Assembly (NCBI RefSeq): GCF_002087335.1
Contig: NZ_MWVJ01000105.1
Span: forward strand, 1-64,000
Length of the DNA: 64,000 nt
Origin: Pseudophaeobacter leonis
Lineage (GTDB): Bacteria; Pseudomonadota; Alphaproteobacteria; Rhodobacterales; Rhodobacteraceae
Direction of reading: 5' to 3'
Positions 40,411-49,680 of the stretch are shown in pieces. The position numbers were made by a program, and so were the translations under genes. Positions within the stretch are counted from its first letter, which is position 1. Every line of letters starts with the position of its first letter. Below the pieces are notes generated by a model that worked only from the letters and a program-made list of their open reading frames with translations, did not search any database and was not told where the DNA came from.

Positions 40411-41220
40411 ATGCGAATAGGCAAGCAAAATCAGGCTTTAACGGCAATCGCGACATCGGACGCCGACACGATCACGGTGCGGGGCTATGACCTGTGCAGT
40501 GATTTGATTGGTCAGATTGATTTCAGTGACTACTTCTGGCTGCTGGTGATTGGTCAGAAACCAACACCTGCCCAACGCAAGATGCTTGATGCGTGTCTTG
40601 TCGCAATTGCGGAACACGGGTTGGTGCCCAGCGTTCAGGCCGCGCGCATGACATTGGCGGCAGGCCCCGAGGCATGGCAGGGCGCGATGGCCGCAGGTCT
40701 GCTGGGCATGGGCTCTGTTGTGGCGGGCAGCACCGAGGTGTCCGGGCAATATCTTGCGCAGGGGATGGCAAAGGCAAAGAGCGAAGGTTGCGACCTTGAG
40801 ACCGCAGTCATTGCAAGCCTGAACGAGCTGAAGGCGGCGCGCAAGAAAATCCCGGGTCTGGGCCATCCACAACACAGCGAGGGTGACCCGCGGGCAATCA
40901 AATTGCTGGATCTTGCAGACGAGCAGGGGGTGTCGGGGCGCTATGTGGAAACACTCCGCATGCTGGCCAAACACGCGCCGGGGATTATCAACAGACCGCT
41001 GCCAATCAACGTGTCCGGTGCAATACCGGCAGTGATCCTTGATGCAGGCTGGCCGTTGGAGGCCCTGAAGGCCGTCCCGCTTCTGGCGCGCACAGCCGGT
41101 CTTGCGGCGCATCTGTACGAAGAATCACTGCGCTCCATCGGGTTCATCATGTCGCATCAGGCCGATGTGGCGATTTCATACGATGGCGCGGCATCGAAAC
41201 CCTCCAGTTCAAACTCCTGA
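40411..41220 (+). CDS. Citryl-CoA lyase-like (citrate synthase family)
   Basis: 269 residues, the length of the short citrate-synthase-fold proteins called citryl-CoA lyase. The motif LGHPQHSEGDPRAIKLLDLA holds the His equivalent to citrate synthase His320, and ARTAGLAAHLYEE is the C-terminal segment shared by the subgroup. A residue matching citrate synthase His274 is not evident. Such proteins can split a citryl-CoA-like 3-hydroxy-3-carboxyacyl-CoA to acetyl-CoA and a 2-oxo acid. It is first in a rightward operon and is followed after 10 bp by a family III CoA transferase, which could make its thioester substrate. Good ribosome site AGAGGAAG before the ATG. Confidence 0.82.
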   Translation: MRIGKQNQALTAIATSDADTITVRGYDLCSDLIGQIDFSDYFWLLVIGQKPTPAQRKMLDACLVAIAEHGLVPSVQAARMTLAAGPEAWQGAMAAGLLGMGSVVAGSTEVSGQYLAQGMAKAKSEGCDLETAVIASLNELKAARKKIPGLGHPQHSEGDPRAIKLLDLADEQGVSGRYVETLRMLAKHAPGIINRPLPINVSGAIPAVILDAGWPLEALKAVPLLARTAGLAAHLYEESLRSIGFIMSHQADVAISYDGAASKPSSSNS

Positions 41221-41230
41221 GGCGGGCATT

Positions 41231-42379
41231 ATGGTCAAAATTCTGAACAATATCCGTGTGATCGAGATGGGGACATACATCACCGGCCCAGCTGCTTCGA
41301 TGCATTTGGCCGACCTTGGTGCGGATGTCATCAAGGTTGAACGCCCCGGTCAGGGGGATCCGTTCCGTGCCTTCAAGGGCGGGCTCTATTCGCCGCACTA
41401 TCAGACATACAACCGCAACAAGCGGTCAATTGCGCTGGATACAAAGCAGTCCGGTGATGGCGCGACGTTTCGCGACCTGATCGCCTCGGCGGATGTGTTT
41501 ATCCAGAACTTCCGCCCCGGTGTTGCAGAAAAACTGGGGGCTGGCGATGAGGAGCTGCGCAAGATCAATCCCTCTTTGATCTATTGCGCGATTTCCGGCT
41601 TTGGCAAATCCGGTCCCTATCGCGACCGCCCTGCCTATGACACGGTTGCACAGGCCGCGAGCGGATATCTGCGACTGCTGACGCCGCCAACCAATCCGCG
41701 GGTTATCGGCCCTGCGATTGCGGATTCCGTGACCGGCCAATACGCCGCGATGGGGATCATGGCGGCCTTGATTGAGCGCGGCAGTTCCGGCAAAGGGCGC
41801 AGGCTGGATATCTCGATGCTGGAAGCGATGACGCATTTCAATCTCGATAGCTTTTCGCACCATTATTCCGCAGGCGAGGTGATGGGCCCGCTGTCGCGTC
41901 CGGTTGTCTCGCAAAGTTACACATTCGAGTGCAGCGATGGGAAATGGATTGCGATCCATTTGTCGTCGCCAGCCAAATTCTGGGAAGGCTTCCTTTCTGC
42001 CACAGGGCAGCAGGCGCTGAAGGATGATCCGCGATTTTCGGAGCGTTTGGAGCGGATCAAGCACCAGGACGAGATAATCGAGATCATGACGCCAGTCTTA
42101 AAGTCTGCAACGCGCGACATCTGGTGCGCGCGTCTGGAGGCGGCAGAGGTTCCGCATTCGCCGGCCTATGATGCGGATGAGGCGCTGGAAGATCCCCAGG
42201 CAAAGCATCTGCGGATTGCGGTCACGTCAGAGCATCCCGAGATGGGCCGCTTTACCACAGTGCGCCCGCCCTACAGCTTTGATGACATGCCCGAATATGA
42301 GGTTCTGCCGCCCCCGACGCTTGATGAGCATGGCGATGAAATCCGGGCTGAACTGCAGCGTGAGAACAAAGCCAGCTGA
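41231..42379 (+). CDS. Family III CoA transferase (CaiB/BaiF)
   Basis: 382 residues. ATG 41231 begins MVKILNNIRVIEMGTYITGPAA, the usual start of this family. VIKVERPGQGDPFR follows near residue 38. The catalytic Asp is in DRPAYDTVAQAASGYL near residue 140. These enzymes pass CoA between carboxylates through a mixed anhydride and are used to activate organic acids without ATP. Placed between the citryl-CoA-lyase-like gene and a YciI-like gene, it probably activates the product of ring opening, or the substrate of the lyase. Intact. Confidence 0.92.
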   Translation: MVKILNNIRVIEMGTYITGPAASMHLADLGADVIKVERPGQGDPFRAFKGGLYSPHYQTYNRNKRSIALDTKQSGDGATFRDLIASADVFIQNFRPGVAEKLGAGDEELRKINPSLIYCAISGFGKSGPYRDRPAYDTVAQAASGYLRLLTPPTNPRVIGPAIADSVTGQYAAMGIMAALIERGSSGKGRRLDISMLEAMTHFNLDSFSHHYSAGEVMGPLSRPVVSQSYTFECSDGKWIAIHLSSPAKFWEGFLSATGQQALKDDPRFSERLERIKHQDEIIEIMTPVLKSATRDIWCARLEAAEVPHSPAYDADEALEDPQAKHLRIAVTSEHPEMGRFTTVRPPYSFDDMPEYEVLPPPTLDEHGDEIRAELQRENKAS

Positions 42380-42410
42380 ACACAAATCGCGACAAGGGAG
42401 GAGCGACAAA

Positions 42411-42815
42411 ATGAGAGAGGTGGATAACCCCAAATCGGTGCCTGCTGCGGATGTGCGCGAAGCCAGCAGTGGGATGCTGCAACAGCAGCTCTACGCGGTC
42501 TTTACCACGCCGACTGATGGGCTGGGTGCGGTCTTTGCCAATCTTGTGGCGCACCTGGAATTTCAGGTCGGGCTTGAAAAAGAAGGCATCTTGTTCGCGG
42601 CCGGGCCTTTGTGGACCGACGACGAAGACCATTGGGAGGGCGAAGGCATGGTTGTCATCCGGGCCAGTTCACGCGCCGAGGCCATTGCCATCGCAGAACG
42701 CGACCCAATGCACCAAAGCGGCGCCCGTAGTTTCACGGTGCGACCGTGGATGATCAACGAAGGCTCAGTGAGCGTGCGTCTGAACTACTCAACGCAAACT
42801 TTTGAAATCAACTGA
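42411..42815 (+). CDS. YciI-like protein
   Basis: 134 residues starting at 42411 after GGGAGGAG. The C-terminal 95 residues have the ferredoxin-like YciI/muconolactone-isomerase fold pattern: a His in LVAHLEFQVGLEKEGILFAAGP and an Asp in AERDPMHQSGARSFTV. Some family members are lactonases, isomerases or dehalogenases for ring-fission products; others have no known activity. In a ring-cleavage cluster it is a candidate for isomerising or hydrolysing a lactone or pyrone intermediate. It lies between the CoA transferase and the TRAP binding protein. Confidence 0.75.
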   Translation: MREVDNPKSVPAADVREASSGMLQQQLYAVFTTPTDGLGAVFANLVAHLEFQVGLEKEGILFAAGPLWTDDEDHWEGEGMVVIRASSRAEAIAIAERDPMHQSGARSFTVRPWMINEGSVSVRLNYSTQTFEIN

Positions 42816-42834
42816 ACATCGAGGGAGGAATACG

Positions 42835-43905
42835 ATGAGAACTTTTCTGGGAACAATGACGGCGGCGATAGCCTTTCCTGCGGCGTTGCTGGCGCAGGAG
42901 ACAATTAATCTGACGGTGGCCTCGAGCCACCCGACCGTTGTGCCATGGGTCGGCATGATCCAGACGCATTTCATGGCGCGTACGGATGAAATTCTTGCCG
43001 AAAGCGGCGACTACGAAATCGCATGGAACGAAGCCTTTGGTGGCACGCTCTACAAAGCGAATGCAACGCTGAGCTCGGTCGAAGAGGGCATCACCGATAT
43101 CGGTTGGGTTTTCTCATTTCTGGAAGCCGCGCAGCTGCCGCTGAGCCAGGTCTCGACGAATACACCCTTTGCCACGGCGAATCCCCCGGTTTTGCTGGAC
43201 GTCATGGAAAAGCTGTTGGAAACAAACGACGGCTTTCGCTCCGAATGGGAAGATCATAACCTTAAGGTCCTTGGGCTGACGGCGACAGATCTGTACGACA
43301 TCTACACCAAGGAGCCGCTGACAGGCATTGCGGACATCAACGGGATGAAGCTTTCAGCTCCCGGTGTTTTGGGCAGCTGGCTGCGCGGCACAGGGGCCAA
43401 TGCTGTTGATGGGGCTTTGACCACATTCTACACAGATGTTCAGACGGGTGTATCTGACGGCGCTTTGACGCTGGCGCTAGGTGCCATGCCGATCAAGCTG
43501 TACGAGGTGGCCCCCTACATCAACCGTTTTGATGCCGGTGCGGCGTTTTCGGGGGCTGTGGCAATCAACCGCGACACATGGGACAGCCTGCCTGAGCCCG
43601 TGCAGAACGCCATGATTGAGGCCGGTGCCTATTACCCCGAAAGCCTCGGTCAGGATATGGTCGACCGCCACGAGCTGATGATGAACATCATGGTGTCGAA
43701 AGGCGCGGAGCAGTCGCCTCCCGTGACGATCGTCTCAATGCCTGCTGGCGAACGTCAGGCCTGGGTCGACATGCTGCCTGATCTGGCTGGCGAGTGGGCG
43801 GCGGCTGTGGATAAGCAGGGCGCTGCGGGAACAGAGTTCCTGGCGGAATACATGAACGGGTTGCGTGCTGCGGGTGAAACCCCTGCGCGTGACTGGGACA
43901 AGTAA
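42835..43905 (+). CDS. dctP: TRAP transporter substrate-binding protein (DctP family)
   Basis: 356 residues from ATG 42835, preceded by GGGAGGAA. The first 20 residues are a Sec signal ending in ALLAQE. DctP-type sequence includes WNEAFGGTLYKANATLSSVEEG and the region GMKLSAPGVLGSWLRGTGAN near residue 175; the usual conserved arginine that salt-bridges the substrate carboxylate is likely the one in WLRG. The periplasmic receptor delivers an organic acid to the DctQM membrane unit encoded next. The context points to an aromatic or ring-derived acid. Confidence 0.9.
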   Translation: MRTFLGTMTAAIAFPAALLAQETINLTVASSHPTVVPWVGMIQTHFMARTDEILAESGDYEIAWNEAFGGTLYKANATLSSVEEGITDIGWVFSFLEAAQLPLSQVSTNTPFATANPPVLLDVMEKLLETNDGFRSEWEDHNLKVLGLTATDLYDIYTKEPLTGIADINGMKLSAPGVLGSWLRGTGANAVDGALTTFYTDVQTGVSDGALTLALGAMPIKLYEVAPYINRFDAGAAFSGAVAINRDTWDSLPEPVQNAMIEAGAYYPESLGQDMVDRHELMMNIMVSKGAEQSPPVTIVSMPAGERQAWVDMLPDLAGEWAAAVDKQGAAGTEFLAEYMNGLRAAGETPARDWDK

Positions 43906-43917
43906 CGGTCCGGACCT

Positions 43918-44487
43918 GTGAAAACTGAAAACAACCTGAACAGTGCCCGCGGATCGCGCGGGCACGGCAGCCACGGTATTATGCGCATCTGGTCACGTGT
44001 CGTGGAGGGGCTTGCAGTTATCGGAACACTGATGATTGGCGTTCTGATGATCATCATTTGCGCAGATATCGTGTTCCGGAACCTGCTTGGCGCCTCTTTG
44101 CCCCTGGTGTCTGAGCTTGGGGCATTGGTGCTGGTCATGATCGTCTATCTGCAACTTGCAACGACAGTGCGGGCCGACCGGCTGGCGCGGACCGAAATTT
44201 TCTTACCGGCTTTCAGACGGCGCTTTCCGAAACTGGGAGGTCTGCTGGCAGCCCTGTTTGATCTGGTCGGAGCTTTCATGCTGGGCCTAATCGCGTGGTC
44301 AACGCTGCGGATTTTTGAAAAAGACTTCAGCTCTGGCGAATTTATCGGTGTCACCGGTATCGCGACACTGCCGACATGGCCCTTTCGCGCAATGATCCTG
44401 CTGGGTGTGACTGTTGCTGCGGTTGAATTCATCATGCGTGCCGCAAGCAATCTGCGGACGCGTGATACAGGAGAGGCGCCCAAATGA
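43918..44487 (+). CDS. dctQ: TRAP transporter small permease (DctQ)
   Basis: 189 residues with four predicted membrane helices. The frame begins with GTG at 43918; an ATG at 43981 (MRIWSRVVEG) would give a protein of 168 residues beginning just before the first helix and is a reasonable alternative. DctQ helps position the large permease and is needed for transport, but carries little sequence signature: ADIVFRNLLGASLPLVSELG is typical. Stop and dctM start overlap by four bases. Confidence 0.88.
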   Translation: MKTENNLNSARGSRGHGSHGIMRIWSRVVEGLAVIGTLMIGVLMIIICADIVFRNLLGASLPLVSELGALVLVMIVYLQLATTVRADRLARTEIFLPAFRRRFPKLGGLLAALFDLVGAFMLGLIAWSTLRIFEKDFSSGEFIGVTGIATLPTWPFRAMILLGVTVAAVEFIMRAASNLRTRDTGEAPK

Positions 44488-45797
44488 CCCCTATTGAAAT
44501 TGGCACGTATGCCATCGGCGCATTGGTCCTGTTGATCTATATCGGACTACCCATCGGCATCGGGATGCTACTGGTGTCTTTTGCAGGCGTGGCCTTGATC
44601 CGCAATGAGGCCGTTGCGACCCGCATGATCGGTGCTGTGGCCAACGATGCGCTGCAGGAATACCTCTTTGCGGTGGTGCCTCTCTTTGTCCTCATGGGGC
44701 TGCTGGTGACAGTGTCAGGCGTGGGCAAGGATACCTTTGATGTCTTTGAGCGATTGCTGAAACGCGTCACTGCCGGGCTTGGTATTGCCACCGTTTTTGC
44801 CAATGCTGTGTTTGCCTCGATCACGGGAATTTCCATCGCATCCGCGACCGTTTTCAGCCGTGTGGCCGTGCCTGAAATGACACGACATGGCTACACAAAG
44901 AAGTTTGCGACAGGTGTGGTGGCCGGCTCGTCCGTGCTGGGTATGATGATCCCGCCATCGTTGTTGATGATTGTGTATGCCGTATTGGCCGAAGAATCCG
45001 TCGGGCGCATGTTCTTGGCGGGCATTGGGCCCGGGCTTTTGCTGGCAGTTTTGTTTTCAGCGACGATACTTTTGCTGGCAAAGACGCAAAAGGATTTTGT
45101 CTTTGCCGATACCAATGACAGCAGCGAATTTCACGACATTACCGCAGGCGAGATCGTCCGAAAGTCCGTCCCAATCGTCAGCTTGATGCTGTTGGTATTG
45201 GGCGGGCTGTATGGCGGGTTCCTCAACCCAACGGAGGCCGGAGCTGCCGGCGCGTTTGGCGCACTTGTCATTGCGGTGTTGCGCAGGTCTCTGGGGGGTG
45301 GAACGTTTTGGAAACTGTTGGTCGAGACGGGGCAAATCACTGTGTCTGTGCTGCTATTGATCATGGCTGCCACGTTCTTTAGCCGCATGCTGGCCTTGTC
45401 TGGGGTGCCACGTGAGCTGGCAGAGTTCTTTCTGTCTGGTCCTGTCGGCCCCTTTGGCTTTTTGCTTTTGTATCTGCTGATCATCATCGCGCTGGGGTGC
45501 CTGATCGATTCTATTTCGATCATGCTGATCATGCTGCCGATTGCTTTGCCGGTGGCCAATGCGGCTGGGTTTGATCTGATCTGGTTTGGTGTTCTGACCG
45601 TTGTGGCCGTTGAAATCGGACTGCTGACACCGCCTTTCGGACTGTCGGTTTATACGATCAAATCCGCTATGGATGACCCTGACCTTAAAGTAGGCGAAAT
45701 CTTTCGCGGCGCTTTTCCGTTCATTCTTGCAATGCTCGTCTCGCTGGCGCTGATCATCGCCTTCCCTTCAATCGCGACCTGGCTCGCACGTCTGTAA
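44484..45797 (+). CDS. dctM: TRAP transporter large permease (DctM)
   Basis: 437 residues with about twelve membrane helices; the ion-coupled channel of the TRAP system. Typical segments are FANAVFASITGISIASATVFS, GYTKKFATGVVAGSSVLGMMIPPS and GGLYGGFLNPTEAGAAGAFGA. Transport uses the sodium gradient in characterised members, suitable for a marine bacterium. The operon order P-Q-M is standard. Intact. Confidence 0.93.
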   Translation: MTPIEIGTYAIGALVLLIYIGLPIGIGMLLVSFAGVALIRNEAVATRMIGAVANDALQEYLFAVVPLFVLMGLLVTVSGVGKDTFDVFERLLKRVTAGLGIATVFANAVFASITGISIASATVFSRVAVPEMTRHGYTKKFATGVVAGSSVLGMMIPPSLLMIVYAVLAEESVGRMFLAGIGPGLLLAVLFSATILLLAKTQKDFVFADTNDSSEFHDITAGEIVRKSVPIVSLMLLVLGGLYGGFLNPTEAGAAGAFGALVIAVLRRSLGGGTFWKLLVETGQITVSVLLLIMAATFFSRMLALSGVPRELAEFFLSGPVGPFGFLLLYLLIIIALGCLIDSISIMLIMLPIALPVANAAGFDLIWFGVLTVVAVEIGLLTPPFGLSVYTIKSAMDDPDLKVGEIFRGAFPFILAMLVSLALIIAFPSIATWLARL

Positions 45798-45817
45798 CAA
45801 AATAGAGAACAAATCGA

Positions 45818-46342
45818 ATGACCAATCTCCTTTTCGTAATCGGAAGCCTGCGCGCGGCCTCTGCCTCTATGGCGACGGCGCGCGCGATTGTTGACCAGCT
45901 TGGGGCTGAGGTGTCGTGCAGCTTTGCCGACATTGGCGGCTTGCCGCACTATAATGCCGATCTGGGCGAGGTGCCCGAGGTGACACATCTGATCAAGCAA
46001 CTGCACGAGGCCGATGGTCTGGTGTTTGTGACGCCTGAATACAATTACAGCATTCCCGGGGTTCTGAAGAACGCGATCGACTGGGCGTCGCGGCCTGCGT
46101 TTGACTCTGTCTTCAAGGACAAGAAATGCATTGTCATCTCTGTGTCTGGTGGATCCCTCGGGGGCGTGCGTGCGCAATCGCATCTGAAATACATTCTCAA
46201 TGGCATGCTTGCGCAAACCTATACCTGCAAAGAAATCGTGATCCCGATGGCCAGTGCCAAGATCGAAGAGGGCAAACTGAACAACACTGCTGCGGTTGAT
46301 TTTATCACAGAGAATATGCGCGGCTTTATTGCCAGTTTCTGA
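45818..46342 (+). CDS. NADPH-dependent FMN reductase
   Basis: 174 residues of the flavodoxin-like NAD(P)H:FMN reductase family (ChrR/SsuE-like). The FMN phosphate loop is GSLRAASASMATARA near residue 8, and PEYNYSIPGVLKNAIDW near 70 is the family hallmark, followed by VSGGSLGG. It supplies reduced flavin to a monooxygenase or reduces quinones. No flavin-dependent monooxygenase is seen in the operon, so a partner elsewhere, or a quinone-reducing role for catechol-derived quinones, is likely. Last gene of the rightward operon. A 9-bp bulged stem (46343-46366) follows without a T-tract. Confidence 0.9.
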   Translation: MTNLLFVIGSLRAASASMATARAIVDQLGAEVSCSFADIGGLPHYNADLGEVPEVTHLIKQLHEADGLVFVTPEYNYSIPGVLKNAIDWASRPAFDSVFKDKKCIVISVSGGSLGGVRAQSHLKYILNGMLAQTYTCKEIVIPMASAKIEEGKLNNTAAVDFITENMRGFIASF

Positions 46343-47418
46343 CCCATGCGGGTCACGCCCGCTGGGTATAGACGTGGAAAACTGACACAAGCAGCTCGCG
46401 TAACTTTATAAAAAACCGCGTGCTGTCGTGAGGCTCTGACAGATGCAGGACTCGTCTCTGTTGCACATGTTGCGGGACTGAAAGCTATCGCCGAGTTGCG
46501 GTTTATCTGCACCGGCGATGGTGAGGCAAAGCTGTGTTTGGGTCTGCTTTGTTGTCTTAACGCTCATCCCTCGGGCCCGCTCTTTTGAGAATGGCATATA
46601 GCACTTCAGGTTGGGGAAATCGCTTCACGAGATGTCTGTCTTCCGGCCTCAGGAAATCCCCAAGAACCATCGTCCCGGCGGCATAGCCCGAGATGAAGAT
46701 AAAAGAGGTTCTTGCCTCTCAGGTTTCCATTGACCTTCGAGTCTGCCAGTGACTTTAGGGCGATGCGGCGTCCGGTGCGCGCTTTGTGTGCAAGGTCCAT
46801 GTTTTAATTCCTCAGTTTTGATTCCTGTTTTAAACATGGAGGCTTTCGCGGTTTGGCGTCAGGCTGACATCGGGATAGGTTGGCCCGAAATGGTGCAGGC
46901 ACATATCCAAAAGGGTAGGCTTGCGGCGAGCAAGTGGCCTCAGGCTTACGAGCTCGTCCTTTGCGCCACACTGCCCGCAGCGCAGCCTTCGGGCCTGGCT
47001 GCTGCGGCACTTGGGTGCCGAGGCTGCGGCGAGGTTCACGCTCAACTGGTCTGTTGCGTATTTCAAAAAATCATCGATGGCAGCGTGATCACCGGGGCAG
47101 ATGTGAGCCACGCGGTGTGGAGTGTTTGCGCGCAGGGTTCCTGCGCGGTTCTGCGCGAGGGCAGCGGGCAGCTGTGAGGGCGGCCAGATGCCTGATTGGG
47201 ATGCGAAACGCTCATAATATTCCATTTGTGCATCATTTCATCGTCAAATCTTTCTGTTTAAATTCATAATTTTACGTGTATCACTCACATATATCTCTAA
47301 ATTTTCTAGACATATGTACTAAAAAATTGCTACGTACCAAGGCCTGACCACCAGGATACAATTGCCGGTCAGGCCTGCCGCCGAATGGGAGGGCGTGCCA
47401 CATATGGGAGGAAAGAAT
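46343..47418. other. Long region without a supported gene, before livK copy 2
   Basis: About 1.07 kb. A minus-strand frame at 46830-47225 (131 codons) contains a RCGQCG pair of cysteines but resembles no family I can name, and a second minus frame lies at 46606-46800; both may be worn remnants of lost genes. The last 180 bp are very AT-rich, including a possible promoter for livK and two GTAC half-sites like those before the other genes of this block. Confidence 0.4.
47315..47337. promoter_or_regulatory. GTAC half-sites upstream of livK copy 2
   Basis: TGTACT (47315-47320) and GTAC (47334-47337) in an AT-rich leader about 85 bp before the gene. They resemble halves of the TGTAC-N4-GTACT palindrome seen at 54876 and 58102 but at a wider spacing, so this is a weak member of the set. 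Confidence 0.3.
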
Positions 47419-48668
47419 ATGAAACGTTTTACAACCGCAATTTTAGCCGCAACCATCGCGGCGGCCGCACTGCCGGCGTTTGCGAGTGATAACCTGCGGA
47501 TCGCCTACATCGACCCACTTTCGGGCACCTTTGGGGCCACCGGGAATCATGGTCTGAAGCAGGTGTTGTTCGCAGCGGATGAGATCAACAAGGCCGGTGG
47601 TATCAACGGAGAAACGGTCGAAATCGTTTCATTCGACAACAAGATCAACCCCAAGGAGTCGCTGGTTCAGCTGCAAAAAGCTATTGATCGCGGCATTCGC
47701 TATGTCATGCAGGGGAACGGCTCCTCTGTTGCCTCCGCGCTGATTGATGCGGTGGACAAGCACAACGAACGCAACCCCGGCGATGAAGTCCTGTTCATCA
47801 ACTATTCGGCCGTTGATCCTGCGCTGACCAATGAAGCCTGCTCGTTCTGGCATTTCCGCTTTGACTCTCACGCGGGGATGAAATGGAAGCGGTCACGGAC
47901 TGGATTGTCGCCAAGGGTGACATCAATAGCGTCTATGTTCTCGGCCAGGACTATTCCCACGGTCAGGCGGTTGCAGCCGCAGCGGTTAGCCAGCTTGCCG
48001 TAAAGGCGCCCGCGATTGCGATCGCCGGCAATGAGCTGCACCCGCTGGGCAAAGTGAAAGACTTCACGCCCTATGTGCAAAAGATCATCAGCTCTGGCGC
48101 CGATGCCATCATTACCGGCAACTGGGGGTCCGACCTTGTGCTGCTGGTAAAGGCTGCGACAGATTCCGGCTGGGATAAGCCCATTCTTACCTATTATGGC
48201 TCTTCGCTTGGCTCGGCGACCGCCATGGGCGAAAATGCTGTCGGAAAAGTCCGTCAGGTCTCTGAAATTGACGTCAACTTTGCGTCTGGTGATGCCGCAC
48301 AAGAAGCCCGTATCGACGCGTTTGACGCGCAGTATGGTCCCGATGAGTTCTATGCCTACCACCGGATTTTCAACGCTTTGACATTCCTGGATCTGGCCGC
48401 TGAAAAAGCAGACTCGCTTGATCCAAAGGACGTTGCATTTGCGCTGGAAGGCCTCGTGTATGAGGGCCCTTACGGTCCTGTTACGATGCGGGCCGAGGAT
48501 CACCAGGTCCTGCAGGATTTGTTCATCACAACCTTCGCAAAAGATCCCGCGCGTGGCGTTGAAGGGCTTCCTTTGGGCTGGGCGATGGAAGACGAAAAAG
48601 TCGATCGCGTTGCCGCAAGCAACACTGCAAGCGCGACAACCTGTGAGATGACGCGCCCTGCCAACTAA
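47419..48668 (+). pseudogene. livK: ABC substrate-binding protein (livK copy 2), frameshifted
   Basis: Second Liv-type binding protein of about 416 residues. The start at 47419 follows GGGAGGAAAG. Signal peptide to about residue 22 (ALPAFAS), then LRIAYIDPLSGTFGATGNHG. The frame breaks at about 47885 (GGGGATGAAATGGAAG) with FDSHAGMK on one side and MEAVTDWIVAKGD on the other; one lost base explains it. The C-terminal Cys-containing tail SATTCEMTRP matches copy 1. Its pattern of conserved residues is close to copy 1, so the ligands are probably related. Confidence 0.9.
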
Positions 48669-48747
48669 GCGCCGCTAATCCGGACAATTCAAAAAAGGGC
48701 GCTGCGCCTCATTTGCGCATCGCCTTTGTCTACTTGATGGGGTATCC

Positions 48748-49680
48748 ATGGAAACGATAATCTTTTCCCTGATAAACGGAACGATCTACCGGGCTGCTGC
48801 TGTTCATGCTTTCAAGCGGGCTGACCCTGATCTTCTCGATGATGGGGGTGCTCAACTTTGCGCACGCGAGTTTTTACATGTTGGGCGCGTATTTTGCCTA
48901 CACAATTTCAGAGGTTTCAAACTTTTGGCTGGCCTTGATTTTTGCCCCGATCCTGGTGGGGCTGATCGGCGCACTGGTTGAGAAATACGGCCTGCGCCGG
49001 GGGCATGTGAACGGACATGTGGCCGAATTGCTTTTCACCTTTGGACTGGCCTATCTCATTGATGAAACAGTCAAAATCATCTGGGGTCGCAGCGCTGTTG
49101 ATTACCGCGTCCCAGAGGCGATGGATTTTCCGTTGTTCATGTTGTTTGGCCCGCAATATCCAGCCTATCGCATATTCTTTTTTGTGGTCGCGATCGCGAT
49201 GCTCGCCGCGCTTTGGTTCATCCTGAAACGCACGCGGGCCGGTCTGATCATTCAGGCGGCCCTTTCGCATCCACATATGGTTGGCCAGCTCGGCCAAAAC
49301 GTGCCGCGGATTTTTATGACCGTCTTTGGCGTCGGCTGCGCGCTTGCGGGCCTGGCGGGGGTGATCGGTGGCAACTATCTCGTGGCGGATCCTGCGATGG
49401 CCGCGCAAATGGGACCAATTGCTTTGTTGTGGTTGTTGTCGGCGGGCTTGGCTCGCTTGAGGGCGCCTTTCTTGCAGCCATGATCCTTGGGCTGCTGCAG
49501 ACCTTTGCGGTCTCAATCAACGCAAACTTTGCGGATATATTCGGCTTTATCGGGCTCGATGCCACCTCAGAGGTGGGACGTATAACGATCGCCTCTCTGG
49601 CACCGCTGATACCTTTCTTGATGCTTGTTCTAATTCTGATGGTTCGCCCGTCAGGTCTCATGGGGGATCGTGAAGTATGA
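48748..49680 (+). pseudogene. livH: LivH-type permease (copy 2), two frameshifts
   Basis: Corrected length is about 310 residues. From ATG 48748 (METIIFSLINGTIY) the frame slips near 48795 and continues as LLLFMLSSGLTLIFSMMGV, nearly identical to copy 1. A second break near 49425 leads from AAQMGPI to VVVVVGGLGSLEGAFLAAM and the end MVRPSGLMGDREV at TGA 49680. The stop overlaps the livM start by four bases. Membrane component of the second importer. Confidence 0.9.

Noticed and set aside
46830-47225. 131-codon minus-strand frame with a CxxC pair
   Set aside because: No family match by eye, unusual composition and no ribosome site; kept only as part of the unassigned region.
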